Shown in pieces: positions 26,911-37,220 of a stretch of DNA of 64,000 nucleotides (position 1 is its first letter; each line of letters begins with the position of its first letter). The position numbers were made by a program, and so were the translations under genes. The stretch comes from Alphaproteobacteria bacterium (lineage in GTDB: Bacteria > Pseudomonadota > Alphaproteobacteria > Micropepsales > Micropepsaceae): positions 496,001 to 560,000 of the forward strand of contig JACKLF010000001.1 in assembly GCA_024236055.1 (NCBI GenBank). Reading direction: 5' to 3'. Under the pieces are notes generated by a model. That model did no database searches. It had not been told where the DNA came from and was given only the letters and a program-made list of their open reading frames with translations.

Positions 26911-27816
26911 ATGCACGCCAAGATGCCTTTCTGGATGCCCGCAATGACCCGCCGCCCTCTTCTGCCCGCCGCGCTGGCGGCCTGCCTTCTGGTGCCCGCC
27001 GGAGCGGATCTGCCTGCCCGCGCGGCCGGCGGCGCCGGCGCCCAGGTCTCGGCCCAGCCCGCCTCCAAGATCCAGATGGCGATGACCATCTATGCCGGCG
27101 GCATCACGCTGGGGAAGGTGGACATGGACGCCACCATCCGCGGCGGCGACTATCATGTCGTCTCCAACCTCACCACGTCGGGCGTGGTCAATGCCTTCTG
27201 GCAGGCCGAGATCCAGGCCACCTCCTCGGGCAAGGTCGGCGCCGACAGCTTCCAGCCCGCGCTGTATGACAGTTTCGACATCGGCCATGCCGGCAAGAAG
27301 CAGGAAGTGTCGCTGACCTATGACAATGGCGGTGCGCCGCGCCTTTACGCCGATCCCGTCTATTCGGTCACCGGCTATGAAGTGAAGCCCGACCAGCAGA
27401 AGGGCACGCTCGATCCGCTCAGCGCCGTGATGTTCATCGTCAGCGGCGCGGGCGCCAAGGCCGACAATCCGTGCGGGCTTGTCGCGCCGGTGTTCGATGG
27501 CCGCCGCCGCTACAATATCGAGATGAAGAAGGTCCGCGACATCGACATCGACATGGACAACGGCCTCTACAAGGGCAAGGGCCTGTTGTGCGCGATCAAG
27601 TACAAGCAGCTGGCCGGATTCAAGCCGCGCGTCATCAAGAACAATGAGAGCTTTCCCACCATCAATGCCTGGATCACCACCGTGCACAGCGATGTCACCG
27701 GCCGTGATTATGTCGTGCCGCTGCGCGTGTGGGCCGACACCAAATATGGAGTCGTGGCGGTGCTGGCCAGCACGGTGAAGGTGGATGGTTCAGCCCCCAG
27801 CGGGATCAAGTCCTGA
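26911..27816 (+). CDS. DUF3108 domain secreted protein
   Basis: A 301-residue exported protein of the DUF3108 family (function unknown), divergent from rpmB, a recurrent alphaproteobacterial arrangement. A signal peptide occupies about residues 13-38 ([16 protein letters not shown]). The DUF3108 core is a beta-barrel-like domain beginning [18 protein letters not shown] and including [20 protein letters not shown]. Two Cys (NPCGL, LLCAI) could form a disulfide. The in-frame ATG at 26944 (MTRRPLL) may be the true start. The role is probably envelope related, which is inference. Confidence 0.78.
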   Translation: MHAKMPFWMPAMTRRPLLPAALAACLLVPAGADLPARAAGGAGAQVSAQPASKIQMAMTIYAGGITLGKVDMDATIRGGDYHVVSNLTTSGVVNAFWQAEIQATSSGKVGADSFQPALYDSFDIGHAGKKQEVSLTYDNGGAPRLYADPVYSVTGYEVKPDQQKGTLDPLSAVMFIVSGAGAKADNPCGLVAPVFDGRRRYNIEMKKVRDIDIDMDNGLYKGKGLLCAIKYKQLAGFKPRVIKNNESFPTINAWITTVHSDVTGRDYVVPLRVWADTKYGVVAVLASTVKVDGSAPSGIKS

Positions 27817-28126
27817 ACCGGAATTCGCCAATTCTTCCCGCCAATTGCCGCTCCGTAATGTTCCGGGTACGGAATGGAGTCGGTGGCGCCTGACAAGGTG
27901 CCAAAAATGGCCCCTGCCACTAGATGTGGTGGTTAACGGCGGGGTTTCGACAGCTAAATGTATGAGAACAAAGGCAGATTTTTAATAGGTTAGTGATTCG
28001 GACCCGATACGTTCCGTATACGTATTCATCCGCCGTCCGGCATCCACAGCCTGTTCCTGTCATGCTTTGCCACTAGAATCCCGGACGGGCGGCGATCATG
28101 CCTGCACGCAAACTGGGGGATTTTCG
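27817..28126. other. 310-base intergenic region
   Basis: No gene is supported here. The middle (27930-28030) is distinctly AT-richer than its surroundings. It holds an inverted repeat, atacg-ttc-cgtat at 28007-28019, partly overlapped by a GTATAC palindrome and repeated atacgta at 28018-28024, which could be an operator for the downstream 81-residue gene. No clear -35/-10 pair could be fixed. Confidence 0.4.
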
Positions 28127-28372
28127 ATGACGCATTTGTGGAAGACCATCGGCACGGTCCTGTTGCTGGCAGCCGTTCTGAGCAGCGGCCTGTTCATTGG
28201 CTACGCCATGGCCCGCCAGCCGCGCATGGAGGGCGCCCTGCGGGCCCTGCGCGAGGCGCGCTCGGAACTGCAGGCGGCCAGGGCCAACAAGGGCGGTCAC
28301 CGCGTCAAGGCGATGCGCCTGATCGACCAGGCCATGTACGAGGTCCGCGAAGGCATCCGCCACGCCGAATGA
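28127..28372 (+). CDS. Small membrane-anchored hypothetical protein
   Basis: An 81-residue protein with an N-terminal membrane anchor (TVLLLAAVLSSGLFIGYAMA, residues about 10-29) followed by a short alpha-helical part (ALRALREARSELQAA, ...VKAMRLIDQAMYEVREGI). Charge and heptad-like spacing suggest a coiled coil outside the cytoplasm. I do not recognise the family. The ATG at 28127 follows GGGGGA. It is flanked by an AT-rich intergenic region before and a good terminator after, so it is likely a single-gene transcript. Confidence 0.65.
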   Translation: MTHLWKTIGTVLLLAAVLSSGLFIGYAMARQPRMEGALRALREARSELQAARANKGGHRVKAMRLIDQAMYEVREGIRHAE

Positions 28373-28404
28373 TCCGGCATCCGCACATGTGGCCGCAGAT
28401 GTGG

Positions 28405-28431
28405 AAAGGGCTTCGCAAGGGGCCCTTTTTT
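28405..28431 (+). terminator. Rho-independent terminator after the 81-residue gene
   Basis: Stem aaagggc (28405-28411) with gcccttt (28422-28428), then a run of T's to 28431. It separates the small gene from the helicase gene that starts at 28467. Confidence 0.85.
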
Positions 28432-28466
28432 CTTGCACTTGGCCCGCAATAGGCCATCTAAGAGCC

Positions 28467-31039
<2,573 letters not shown>

Positions 31040-31043
<4 letters not shown>

Positions 31044-31324
31044 GCGGCGACGCGCCCAGCCCGCAGTCGGGACGCATCGACAAATGGCTGTTTTGCGCCC
31101 GCTTTTATCGCAGCCGGGCCCTGGCCCAGGCCGCGGCGGGCTCCGGGCGGCTGCGCCTGAACGGCACGCGGGTTGAGAAAGCCGCCCAGGCTGTGCGGCC
31201 CGGCGATGTGCTGACCCTGGGGCGCGGCGGCCAGGTGATGGCGCTGAAGGTTCTGGCGCTGGCCAGCGAGCGAAGCACCCAGGCCAGCCAGCAAGCGCGA
31301 ATGCTGTGCGAAATCCTGGAATGA
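31040..31324 (+). CDS. S4 domain RNA-binding protein
   Basis: A 94-residue S4-domain protein, similar to Hsp15/HslR, which binds stalled ribosome or tRNA-peptide complexes. The S4 fold is visible in RIDKWLFCARFYRSRALAQA and GSGRLRLNGTRVEKAAQAV with RPGDVLTLGRGG. Its start overlaps the helicase stop (ATGA), so it is co-translated. It is the last intact gene before an indel-dense tract. Confidence 0.88.
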
Positions 31325-31424
31325 CGGAACTTGCAGGTCAGTCGCATGTCTGGTCTGCGCTGTTTAAGGGAGCTTGCCGCAGCCATGCCGTAATGCTGCG
31401 TTTCCGCCGTCTGTCTGGAGCACA

Positions 31425-31765
31425 CGCGGCCTATGTCGTCACCGAAGCCTGCATCAGGCTGCAAGTTCATGGACTGCGTTGAGGTCTGCCCGTGGATTGC
31501 TTCTACGAGGCGAAAACATGCTGGTGATCCGCCCGGACGAATGCATCTGAAGCTGCGGCGTGTACGGTGAATGCCCACCCGAAGGGCGATCGAGGCCATT
31601 TCCGAATCCAGACACCTGGAAAAGTGGCTGTCGGTGAATGCCGAATACGCCAAGGTCTGGTAACATCAGCCAGAAGGGCGAACCGCCGGCCGACGCCAAG
31701 GACATGCAGGGCGTACCGGACAGAAGTTCGAAGTTCTTCAGCCCGGAACCGGCAGCGGCTCCTGA
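31425..31765 (+). pseudogene. fdxA: Ferredoxin FdxA, broken by several indels
   Basis: When frames are joined, the sequence reads as a seven-iron ferredoxin: AYVVTEACI, CKFMDCVEVCP, DCFYE, ENMLVIRPDECI, CG-V-ECPPE, EKWLSVNAEYAKVW, NISQKGEPPADAKDMQGV and FFSPEPGSGS with a final TGA at 31763-31765. The Cys ligands are mostly visible, but more than eight one-base insertions or deletions plus substitutions interrupt it. Its place after the helicase and S4 genes is the standard alphaproteobacterial location of fdxA. An organism is unlikely to lose this gene and its carD neighbour in this way, so a consensus error is suspected. Confidence 0.8.
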
Positions 31766-32079
31766 TCCGCTTGCACGGAAACATCGGCTTTTTTCGGCCG
31801 GCAGCAGCCCTGTCCCTGCCGCAGCGGCGGAGTGTGCGTGCCTGTTGTCGTGACAAGCGGTTGAATCTGCGGCTTGAATTCCTGCCCTTGGTTAAATAAA
31901 TATCGCAAATTCAATTGCTTGGCGTAATTGTCCTTCGGTTCTGAAGGATTCTGTGATATGGTCTTTCTCGTTCAAATAGAGCAGACGCGCGCCTGCCGAA
32001 GTCCTCCGGTGGGCCTGCGCTTTGTCCACGCTGGAAAAGATATTACCCTGAAAACTCAACCCCGCCGAGGCAACGGCCC
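31766..32079. other. Region between fdxA and carD in the indel-dense tract
   Basis: About 310 bases with no supportable gene. An AT-rich patch at 31890-31925 (aaataaatatcgcaaattca) is the likely promoter area for carD. The remainder is GC-rich but consistent with a noisy 5' leader or N-terminal extension of CarD. Confidence 0.4.
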
Positions 32080-32617
32080 TGCCGCCGCCGCCAGAAGACT
32101 CGCCAGTTCAGACAAGAAGCGAGTTCAAGATAACGATCACGTCACGTTTATCCGACCCACGGCGTCAGCCTGAGTTGCCGGCATCGAGGAGCAGAGTCGC
32201 CAACCGGTTACAAGCTCAGCTTTCGTCATCGAGATTTCGAAAGGACAAGATGACCCTGCGCGTTCCGAGGTCGCCCAAGAGGCCAGAGTCCGTGGGCATG
32301 CGCAGAGCTGTGAGCCCCCGAAGTCATTGGGCAGCGCGCTGAACACGCTCAGAGACCGCGCCCGCATCAAGCGCACCGTGTGGTCGCGCCGCGCGCCAGG
32401 AATACGAAATAAGATCGACTCCGGTGACCTGGGTGTCCATCGCCGAGGTGGTGCGCGATCTGCACCGCCGGCGGCCAGCCCAGAACAGTCCTATTCCGAG
32501 CGCCAGCTCTGTAGAAGACCCTGGCCCGTGGCCCGCAGTCGCCGCCGTCGAGCGGACCGTGAAACCGCGGCGATCAAGCGCGCGTCGAGCATGCTGGTCA
32601 AAAGAAGGTACGCCTGA
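32080..32617 (+). pseudogene. CarD family transcriptional regulator, broken by several indels
   Basis: Joining frames recovers a CarD/CdnL-type RNA polymerase-binding protein: a YPTHGV-like Tudor segment, GIEEQ, YKLSFVIEISKDKMTLRVP, SVGMRRAVSPE, RARIKRTVWSRRA, the NKIDSGDL / VSIAEVVRDLHR block and EQSYSERQL, closing with TGA at 32615-32617. These are the family's diagnostic elements in the right order. Indels recur about every 30-60 bases. The family is normally essential or important in alphaproteobacteria. Its place behind fdxA is expected. Confidence 0.75.
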
Positions 32618-32689
32618 TAACGAACAACTGCGAATTCTCTATCGCGAAGGCCGGTGGAAACGCCGGGCCGTACCCCTGTCGATGCGAGA

Positions 32690-33482
32690 CGCTAGTTCAG
32701 GGAGCTCAATCTGGCCGGGATTGGACAGGGCGATCTCCGGGCGGCCGCGATAGTCCTGCACCATGCCGCGAATGCCACATCACTGCCGCCGCAAGCCGGT
32801 TCAGCTTGCGGAACTGCGCCCGGTCCTGCGGCGCGATGGTGAACCGAAATCCCCTGGCAGTCATTGCCGATCGATGAAAACACGCCCACCACTGTTGCCA
32901 AACATTGGTCACTTTGGCCCTCGACCACCTGAAAATTCGGCCGTGCCGCGCAGTTCGTGCGGTCCGCCGCGCGCGATAGGACTGGGCGCTGGCCTGTCCA
33001 CTGTTGTTCCAGCCCCCGGCATGCTGCCGCCCGCGCGCTTCGGCCTACGTCAGTTCCGCAGAGAACATTTCCCCAGTCGTGACGGCGCCGCCCGCGCCAG
33101 GCCCGCTCCAGCAGCGCTGCTGGCCAGTTCCATCGACAGCAAAGGCGCGCACACGGTCGTAACGGTCTTCCTTAGGCCGCAGGGCGGTGCCAGAAGGTGA
33201 CCGGGCTTTTCGCTGTCATGTCGCGCAGCACCGCCAGCACGTCCGGCGCGACGGCAGTTCCTATCTCTCGCCCAGCTGGGCCCGGTTCAGGCGTATGCCC
33301 TCCGCGCTTGATGGCGCGGCCATCCGGCAGGAATCAGAAGGCCCGTTGCGTTTCAGCACGCCACGACCTTGGCCTGGGCGATTTCCACCGGCCCGGCGCA
33401 GCCGCGGCCACCGCAAAAGCGGAACCGCCAGACAAAAAAGCCACAAGGCGGGGAAAAAACAGCCGCCGCAACGTTGCGTCAT
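32690..33482 (-). pseudogene. Thermonuclease-like (SNase) secreted protein, broken by several indels
   Basis: On the minus strand an ATG at 33482 opens a hydrophobic signal segment (LWLFCLAVPLL). Joining frames downstream gives VEIAQAKVV, LLIPDGRAIKR-GGIRLNRAQLGE, VTFLAPP, RYDRVRAFAVDGT, ARAGLWNNSG, FQVVEGPVTNVWQ, VFIDFGND, FTVTIAPQDRA and finally GMVQDYRGRPEIALSNPGQI. This order matches bacterial TNase-like proteins with a second OB-like domain. The stop cannot be fixed. It is convergent with carD and divergent from the mscS gene. Identity is by reading across frames, so confidence is moderate. Confidence 0.55.
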
Positions 33483-33555
33483 TGGCGCGAAAGTCTAAGC
33501 CCGGTCAAGTTCGCCGCGCCCTGACGGCGCCCCATATATTTGCAGGGTTAACAGC

Positions 33556-34455
33556 ATGGCCGATCCGATCGCAGTCCCCGCCGCCATCCAGGAAGCCGCC
33601 GGCCTGCCGGCCGCCATCAAGTCCGCGCTGCCCGCGCTGACGGTGATGGCGACCAATGGCGCGATCAATCTGCTGATGGCATTCCTGATCCTGGTGGCAG
33701 GCTGGACCATCGCACGCTGGGCCTCTGGCTGGCTGCGCCGCGTGCTGGCGCGCAGCCACCATATCGACGACACGATCAAGCCGCTGATGGTCCGGACCGT
33801 CGGCTACGTCATCATGGCGCTTACCCTGGTGGCGGTGCTGGGCCAGTTCGGGGTGCAGACCACCAGCATCATCGCGCTGATGGGCGCGGCCGGCCTGGCC
33901 ATCGGCCTGGCGCTTCAGGGTACGCTGTCCAACGTCGCCTCGGGCGTGATGCTGCTGTTCCTGCGGCCCTTCCGCGTCGGCGAATATGTCGACGTGGCCG
34001 GCGGCACCGGCGGCACGGTGCGCGAGATCAGCCTGTTCAACACCGTGCTGATCACGCCGGACAAGGTCTATATCGCGGTGCCCAATTCCCAGATCTTCTC
34101 CAACCCGATCACCAACTACACGCGGGAGGAAACCCGCCGCATCAACATCATCGTCGGCATCGACTATGACGATGACATCGACAAGGCGCAGAAGATCCTG
34201 CTGGACATCATGACCGGCGACGAGCGCGTTCTCAAAGACCCTGCCCCGATGGCGCCGGTGAACGAGCTGGCCTCATCTTCGGTCAATCTGATCGCGCGCT
34301 GCTTCGTGCCCAACCCTGTCTACTGGGACGTGTTCTTCGACATGCAGAAGGCGATCAAGCAGCGCTTCGACGCCGAGGGCATCTCCATTCCCTTCCCGCA
34401 GCAGACCGGCAGCATCCGCCCCATCAAGCTGCCCGCGCCCAAAGCCGCCAGTTAG
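33556..34455 (+). CDS. mscS: Small-conductance mechanosensitive channel (MscS family)
   Basis: A 299-residue MscS-type channel that opens under membrane tension to release osmolytes. Three hydrophobic helices are present; the pore-lining helix TM3 reads ALMGAAGLAIGLALQGTLSN with the expected Gly/Ala pattern, followed by VASGVMLLFLRPFRVGEYV. The cytoplasmic beta/alpha-beta vestibule follows (VYIAVPNSQIFSNPITNY). Length equals the Escherichia coli protein. It is the first intact gene after the damaged tract. Confidence 0.95.
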   Translation: MADPIAVPAAIQEAAGLPAAIKSALPALTVMATNGAINLLMAFLILVAGWTIARWASGWLRRVLARSHHIDDTIKPLMVRTVGYVIMALTLVAVLGQFGVQTTSIIALMGAAGLAIGLALQGTLSNVASGVMLLFLRPFRVGEYVDVAGGTGGTVREISLFNTVLITPDKVYIAVPNSQIFSNPITNYTREETRRINIIVGIDYDDDIDKAQKILLDIMTGDERVLKDPAPMAPVNELASSSVNLIARCFVPNPVYWDVFFDMQKAIKQRFDAEGISIPFPQQTGSIRPIKLPAPKAAS

Positions 34456-34493
34456 CCCTTCGGCCCGTGGCCGCGGGGCGCTAGAGTCCGTCC

Positions 34494-35435
34494 ATGACCG
34501 TTTGCGCCGCCAGCATGATGCCTGCCGCCGATCCCAGCGCGATCGCGTATGCGGCTGCCTTTCTGCGCGCGGGACGGCTGATCGCCTTTCCCACCGAGAC
34601 GGTCTATGGCCTGGGCGCGGACGCGACCAATGGCGAGGCGGTGGCCGCCATCTTCGCCGCCAAGGGCCGCCCCAGCTTCAACCCCCTGATCGTGCATGTC
34701 GCCAGCCTGGCGGAGGCCGAAAGCCATGTGGACCTGCCCGCCGCCGCGCGGCGGCTGGCCGAAGCCTTCTGGCCCGGCCCCCTGACCCTGGTCGCCCCGC
34801 GCCGGGCCGAAAGTCCGCTGTCGCTGCTGGTCAGCGCCGGGCTGGACACGGTGGCCGTGCGCGTGCCCTCTCATCCGGTGGCAATGGCGCTGCTGCAAAT
34901 CGCCCAGACGCCGATCGCCGCCCCATCCGCCAACCTGTCGGGGCGCGTCAGCGCCACCACGGCACAGCATGTCGCCGAAGGACTGGGCGACAAGGCCGAC
35001 CTGATCCTGGATGCGGGCGCGGCGCCCCTGGGCCTGGAATCCACCGTGATCGGATTTGACGGCGACGCGCCGGTTCTGCTGCGGCCCGGCGCCATCACCC
35101 GCCAGGAGATCGAAGCGGTTATCGGCCCCCTGGCCGCCGCCGATGACACCATCCGGTCGCCGGGCCAGCTGGAAAGCCATTATGCGCCCGCCGCGGCGCT
35201 GCGGCTCAACGCCAGCGCGGCTGAGGGCGATGAACTGCTGCTGGGCTTCGGCGATGTGGACAGCGCGATGAACCTGTCGCCGCGCGGCAACCTGAAGGAA
35301 GCGGCGGCCAACCTGTTCGCCATGCTGCGCGCGCTGGACCTTGAAGGGCGGCCGATCGCGGTCTCGCCCATTCCCGATCAGGGCCTTGGCGAGGCCATCA
35401 ATGACCGGCTTGCCCGGGCGGCGGCGCCGCGATGA
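34494..35435 (+). CDS. sua5: L-threonylcarbamoyladenylate synthase (Sua5/YwlC type)
   Basis: A 313-residue enzyme making threonylcarbamoyl-AMP for the t6A37 modification of tRNAs reading ANN codons. The TsaC/YrdC domain covers about residues 10-200 (GRLIAFPTETVYGLGADATN, KGRPSFNPLIVHV, PSANLSGRVSATTAQHV), and a C-terminal Sua5 domain follows (RSPGQLESHYAPAAALRL), distinguishing it from short TsaC. The start at 34494 gives the family start region. Its stop overlaps the next gene (ATGA). Confidence 0.93.
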   Translation: MTVCAASMMPAADPSAIAYAAAFLRAGRLIAFPTETVYGLGADATNGEAVAAIFAAKGRPSFNPLIVHVASLAEAESHVDLPAAARRLAEAFWPGPLTLVAPRRAESPLSLLVSAGLDTVAVRVPSHPVAMALLQIAQTPIAAPSANLSGRVSATTAQHVAEGLGDKADLILDAGAAPLGLESTVIGFDGDAPVLLRPGAITRQEIEAVIGPLAAADDTIRSPGQLESHYAPAAALRLNASAAEGDELLLGFGDVDSAMNLSPRGNLKEAAANLFAMLRALDLEGRPIAVSPIPDQGLGEAINDRLARAAAPR

Positions 35436-36847
35436 GCGAAGTTCTGGACCGGCTGAAGAACGCGGTCGGCGCGAAAGGCTTTTCGCAGGACCCGGCGGAG
35501 CTGGCGCCGCATCTGGAAGAATGGCGCGGCAAGTACAGGGGCACATCGCCGCTGCTGCTCAAGCCTGCCACCACGGCCGAGGTCAGTGCCATCCTGGCGA
35601 TCTGCAACCAGACACGCACGCCCATCGTCACCCAGGGCGGCAATACCGGACTGGTGGGCGGGCAGATTCCGTTTCACGACGAAGTGCTGCTGTCGACAGC
35701 GCGCCTGAACCGCGTGCGCGCGCTGGACCCAAGCGGCATGACCCTGATAGTCGAGGCCGGCGTGACCCTGGCCGGCGTGCAGCAGGCCGCCGCCGATGCC
35801 CATCTTCTGTTTCCCCTCTCCCTGGCCTCGGAAGGCAGTTGCACCATAGGCGGCAACATCGCCACCAATGCAGGCGGCACCCATGTCCTGCGCTATGGCA
35901 TGACCCGCGCACAGGTGCTGGGGCTGGAGGTGGTGCGCGCCGACGGCACGGTTCTGGACATGCTGCGCACCCTGCACAAGGACAATACCGGCTACGACCT
36001 CAAGCAGCTTTTCATCGGCTCCGAAGGCACGCTGGGGGTGGTCACGGCGGCAGCGCTGCGGCTCTATCCCATGCCCGAGGTTTCGGTGGTGGGTTTCGCC
36101 GCCCTGCCCTCGCCCCAGGCGGCGGTGGCGCTGCTGGGCCGCATGCAGGCGGCCACGGGCAGCATGCTGAGCGCCTTCGAGATCATGCCGCGCCTGGCGC
36201 TGGACCTTGTCACGAAGCATATCGAAGGCACGCGCGATCCCCTGGACGCGTCCGCGCCCTGGTATGTGCTGCTGGAAGCCACCGGCGGCAAGGATGCCAA
36301 CCTGGCGGCCACCTTCGAAAGCGCGCTGGGCGCGGCGATCGAGGACAGCCTTGTTGCCGACGCGGTGGTGGCGGCAAGCGGAGCCCAGGCGGCGCAGTTG
36401 TGGAAGCTGCGCGAAAGCGTGTCAGAAGCGCAGAAACGCGAAGGCGCCTCGATCAAGCACGACATCTCGGTGCCGGTCGCGGCCATTCCCGCCTTCCTGG
36501 AACAGGCGGTGCCCGCGGTGCAGCAGATCGTGCCCGGCGCGCGCGCCGTCAGCTTCGGCCATCTGGGCGATGGCAACCTGCACTTCAATTTCAATTCCCC
36601 CCGGACGGGCGGCGACCCGGCCTTCCTGGCGCAGTGGGACGCGGTGCAGATTTGCGTGCACGACCTGGTGAAACAGTTTGGCGGCTCGATCAGCGCCGAG
36701 CATGGCATCGGGGTGATGAAGGTGGCCGCGCTGCCCCGCTACAAGAGCCATGAAGAACTGGATGCGATGCGCGCGCTGAAAGCCGCCTTCGACCCCAACA
36801 GCATCCTCAATCCCGGCAAGACCGTGCCGCCGGTGGCGCGGTTATAG
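35432..36847 (+). CDS. FAD-linked oxidase, D-2-hydroxyacid dehydrogenase (GlcD/D2HGDH family)
   Basis: A 471-residue FAD enzyme of the VAO/PCMH fold. The FAD-binding motifs TQGGNTGLVGGQIPF and SEGSCTIGGNIATNAGGTHV are clear, and the C-terminal cap ends with SAEHGIGVMKVAALPRY, followed by KAAFDPNSILNPGK, where the histidine-glutamate cluster is catalytic in D-lactate and D-2-hydroxyglutarate dehydrogenases. The substrate could be D-lactate, D-2-hydroxyglutarate or glycolate. It starts with an ATGA overlap at the sua5 stop, a pairing frequently conserved in alphaproteobacteria. Electrons would go to an electron-transfer flavoprotein or quinone. Confidence 0.9.
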   Translation: MSEVLDRLKNAVGAKGFSQDPAELAPHLEEWRGKYRGTSPLLLKPATTAEVSAILAICNQTRTPIVTQGGNTGLVGGQIPFHDEVLLSTARLNRVRALDPSGMTLIVEAGVTLAGVQQAAADAHLLFPLSLASEGSCTIGGNIATNAGGTHVLRYGMTRAQVLGLEVVRADGTVLDMLRTLHKDNTGYDLKQLFIGSEGTLGVVTAAALRLYPMPEVSVVGFAALPSPQAAVALLGRMQAATGSMLSAFEIMPRLALDLVTKHIEGTRDPLDASAPWYVLLEATGGKDANLAATFESALGAAIEDSLVADAVVAASGAQAAQLWKLRESVSEAQKREGASIKHDISVPVAAIPAFLEQAVPAVQQIVPGARAVSFGHLGDGNLHFNFNSPRTGGDPAFLAQWDAVQICVHDLVKQFGGSISAEHGIGVMKVAALPRYKSHEELDAMRALKAAFDPNSILNPGKTVPPVARL

Positions 36848-36849
36848 CC

Positions 36850-37068
36850 CTAGCGGCTGGAGACGACCCGGCCGTTCTCGATCACCACGACCTGTGGGCC
36901 ATTGGTGGCCGCCAGCGCCCACATCAGCGCCACGATCCAGCCGATCACCGTCCAGCCCAGAAACAGGTTCACCACGGCCACGCCCAGCGCCGAGCGGGCC
37001 TGGCGGGCGATGGCGATGATCGTCGGCAGCCAGTAAAGCGCGAACAGCACGAAAAGGAAGGTCATCAC
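36850..37068 (-). CDS. Superinfection immunity family small membrane protein
   Basis: A 72-residue protein with two hydrophobic segments: FLFVLFALYWLPTIIAIAR and VVNLFLGWTVIGWIVALMWA. The PTIIA...R and LNxxLGWTxIGW elements match the superinfection immunity protein family (named from phage T4 Imm). Such genes are often chromosomal without any prophage, as seems the case here, so the name does not prove a phage function. It is convergent with the oxidase gene (three bases apart). A second in-frame Met follows the first. Confidence 0.8.
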   Translation of the reverse strand: MMTFLFVLFALYWLPTIIAIARQARSALGVAVVNLFLGWTVIGWIVALMWALAATNGPQVVVIENGRVVSSR

Positions 37069-37138
37069 CGGGCGGCACCCCTTTGCGGTCAGGCCTCTAA
37101 TATCGGCTTGGTGGGGCCCCGGTTCAAGTCCGGCCAGA

Positions 37139-37220
37139 CTGGCCCCGTTTCTGGCCCCGTTTCAGGCCGCTTCGCGCAACTTTATGCCGCTTTGCGGGCT
37201 TTTATGCCGCTTCGCGCACA
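37139..37220. repeat. Tandem repeats (2 x 12 bp, 3 x 20 bp) at the end of the glucan synthase gene
   Basis: Three 20-base units are in register: 37161-37180 (ttcaggccgcttcgcgcaac), 37181-37200 (tttatgccgctttgcgggct) and 37201-37220 (tttatgccgcttcgcgcaca). The last is the coding copy with REAA and TAA of the gene. Before them lie two exact 12-base units (ctggccccgttt, 37139-37150 and 37151-37162). Together they form a complex tandem array just past the stop. Confidence 0.9.

Noticed and set aside
36850..37068. Superinfection immunity protein as a sign of a prophage.
   Set aside because: No phage structural, integrase or regulatory gene is near, and the family is common in chromosomes.
37115..37140. 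A T-arm-like sequence (ggttcaagtccggcc) that could be a tRNA 3' remnant or attachment site.
   Set aside because: The stem is only four pairs; no acceptor, anticodon or D-arm is present, and no integrase or boundary repeat is nearby.
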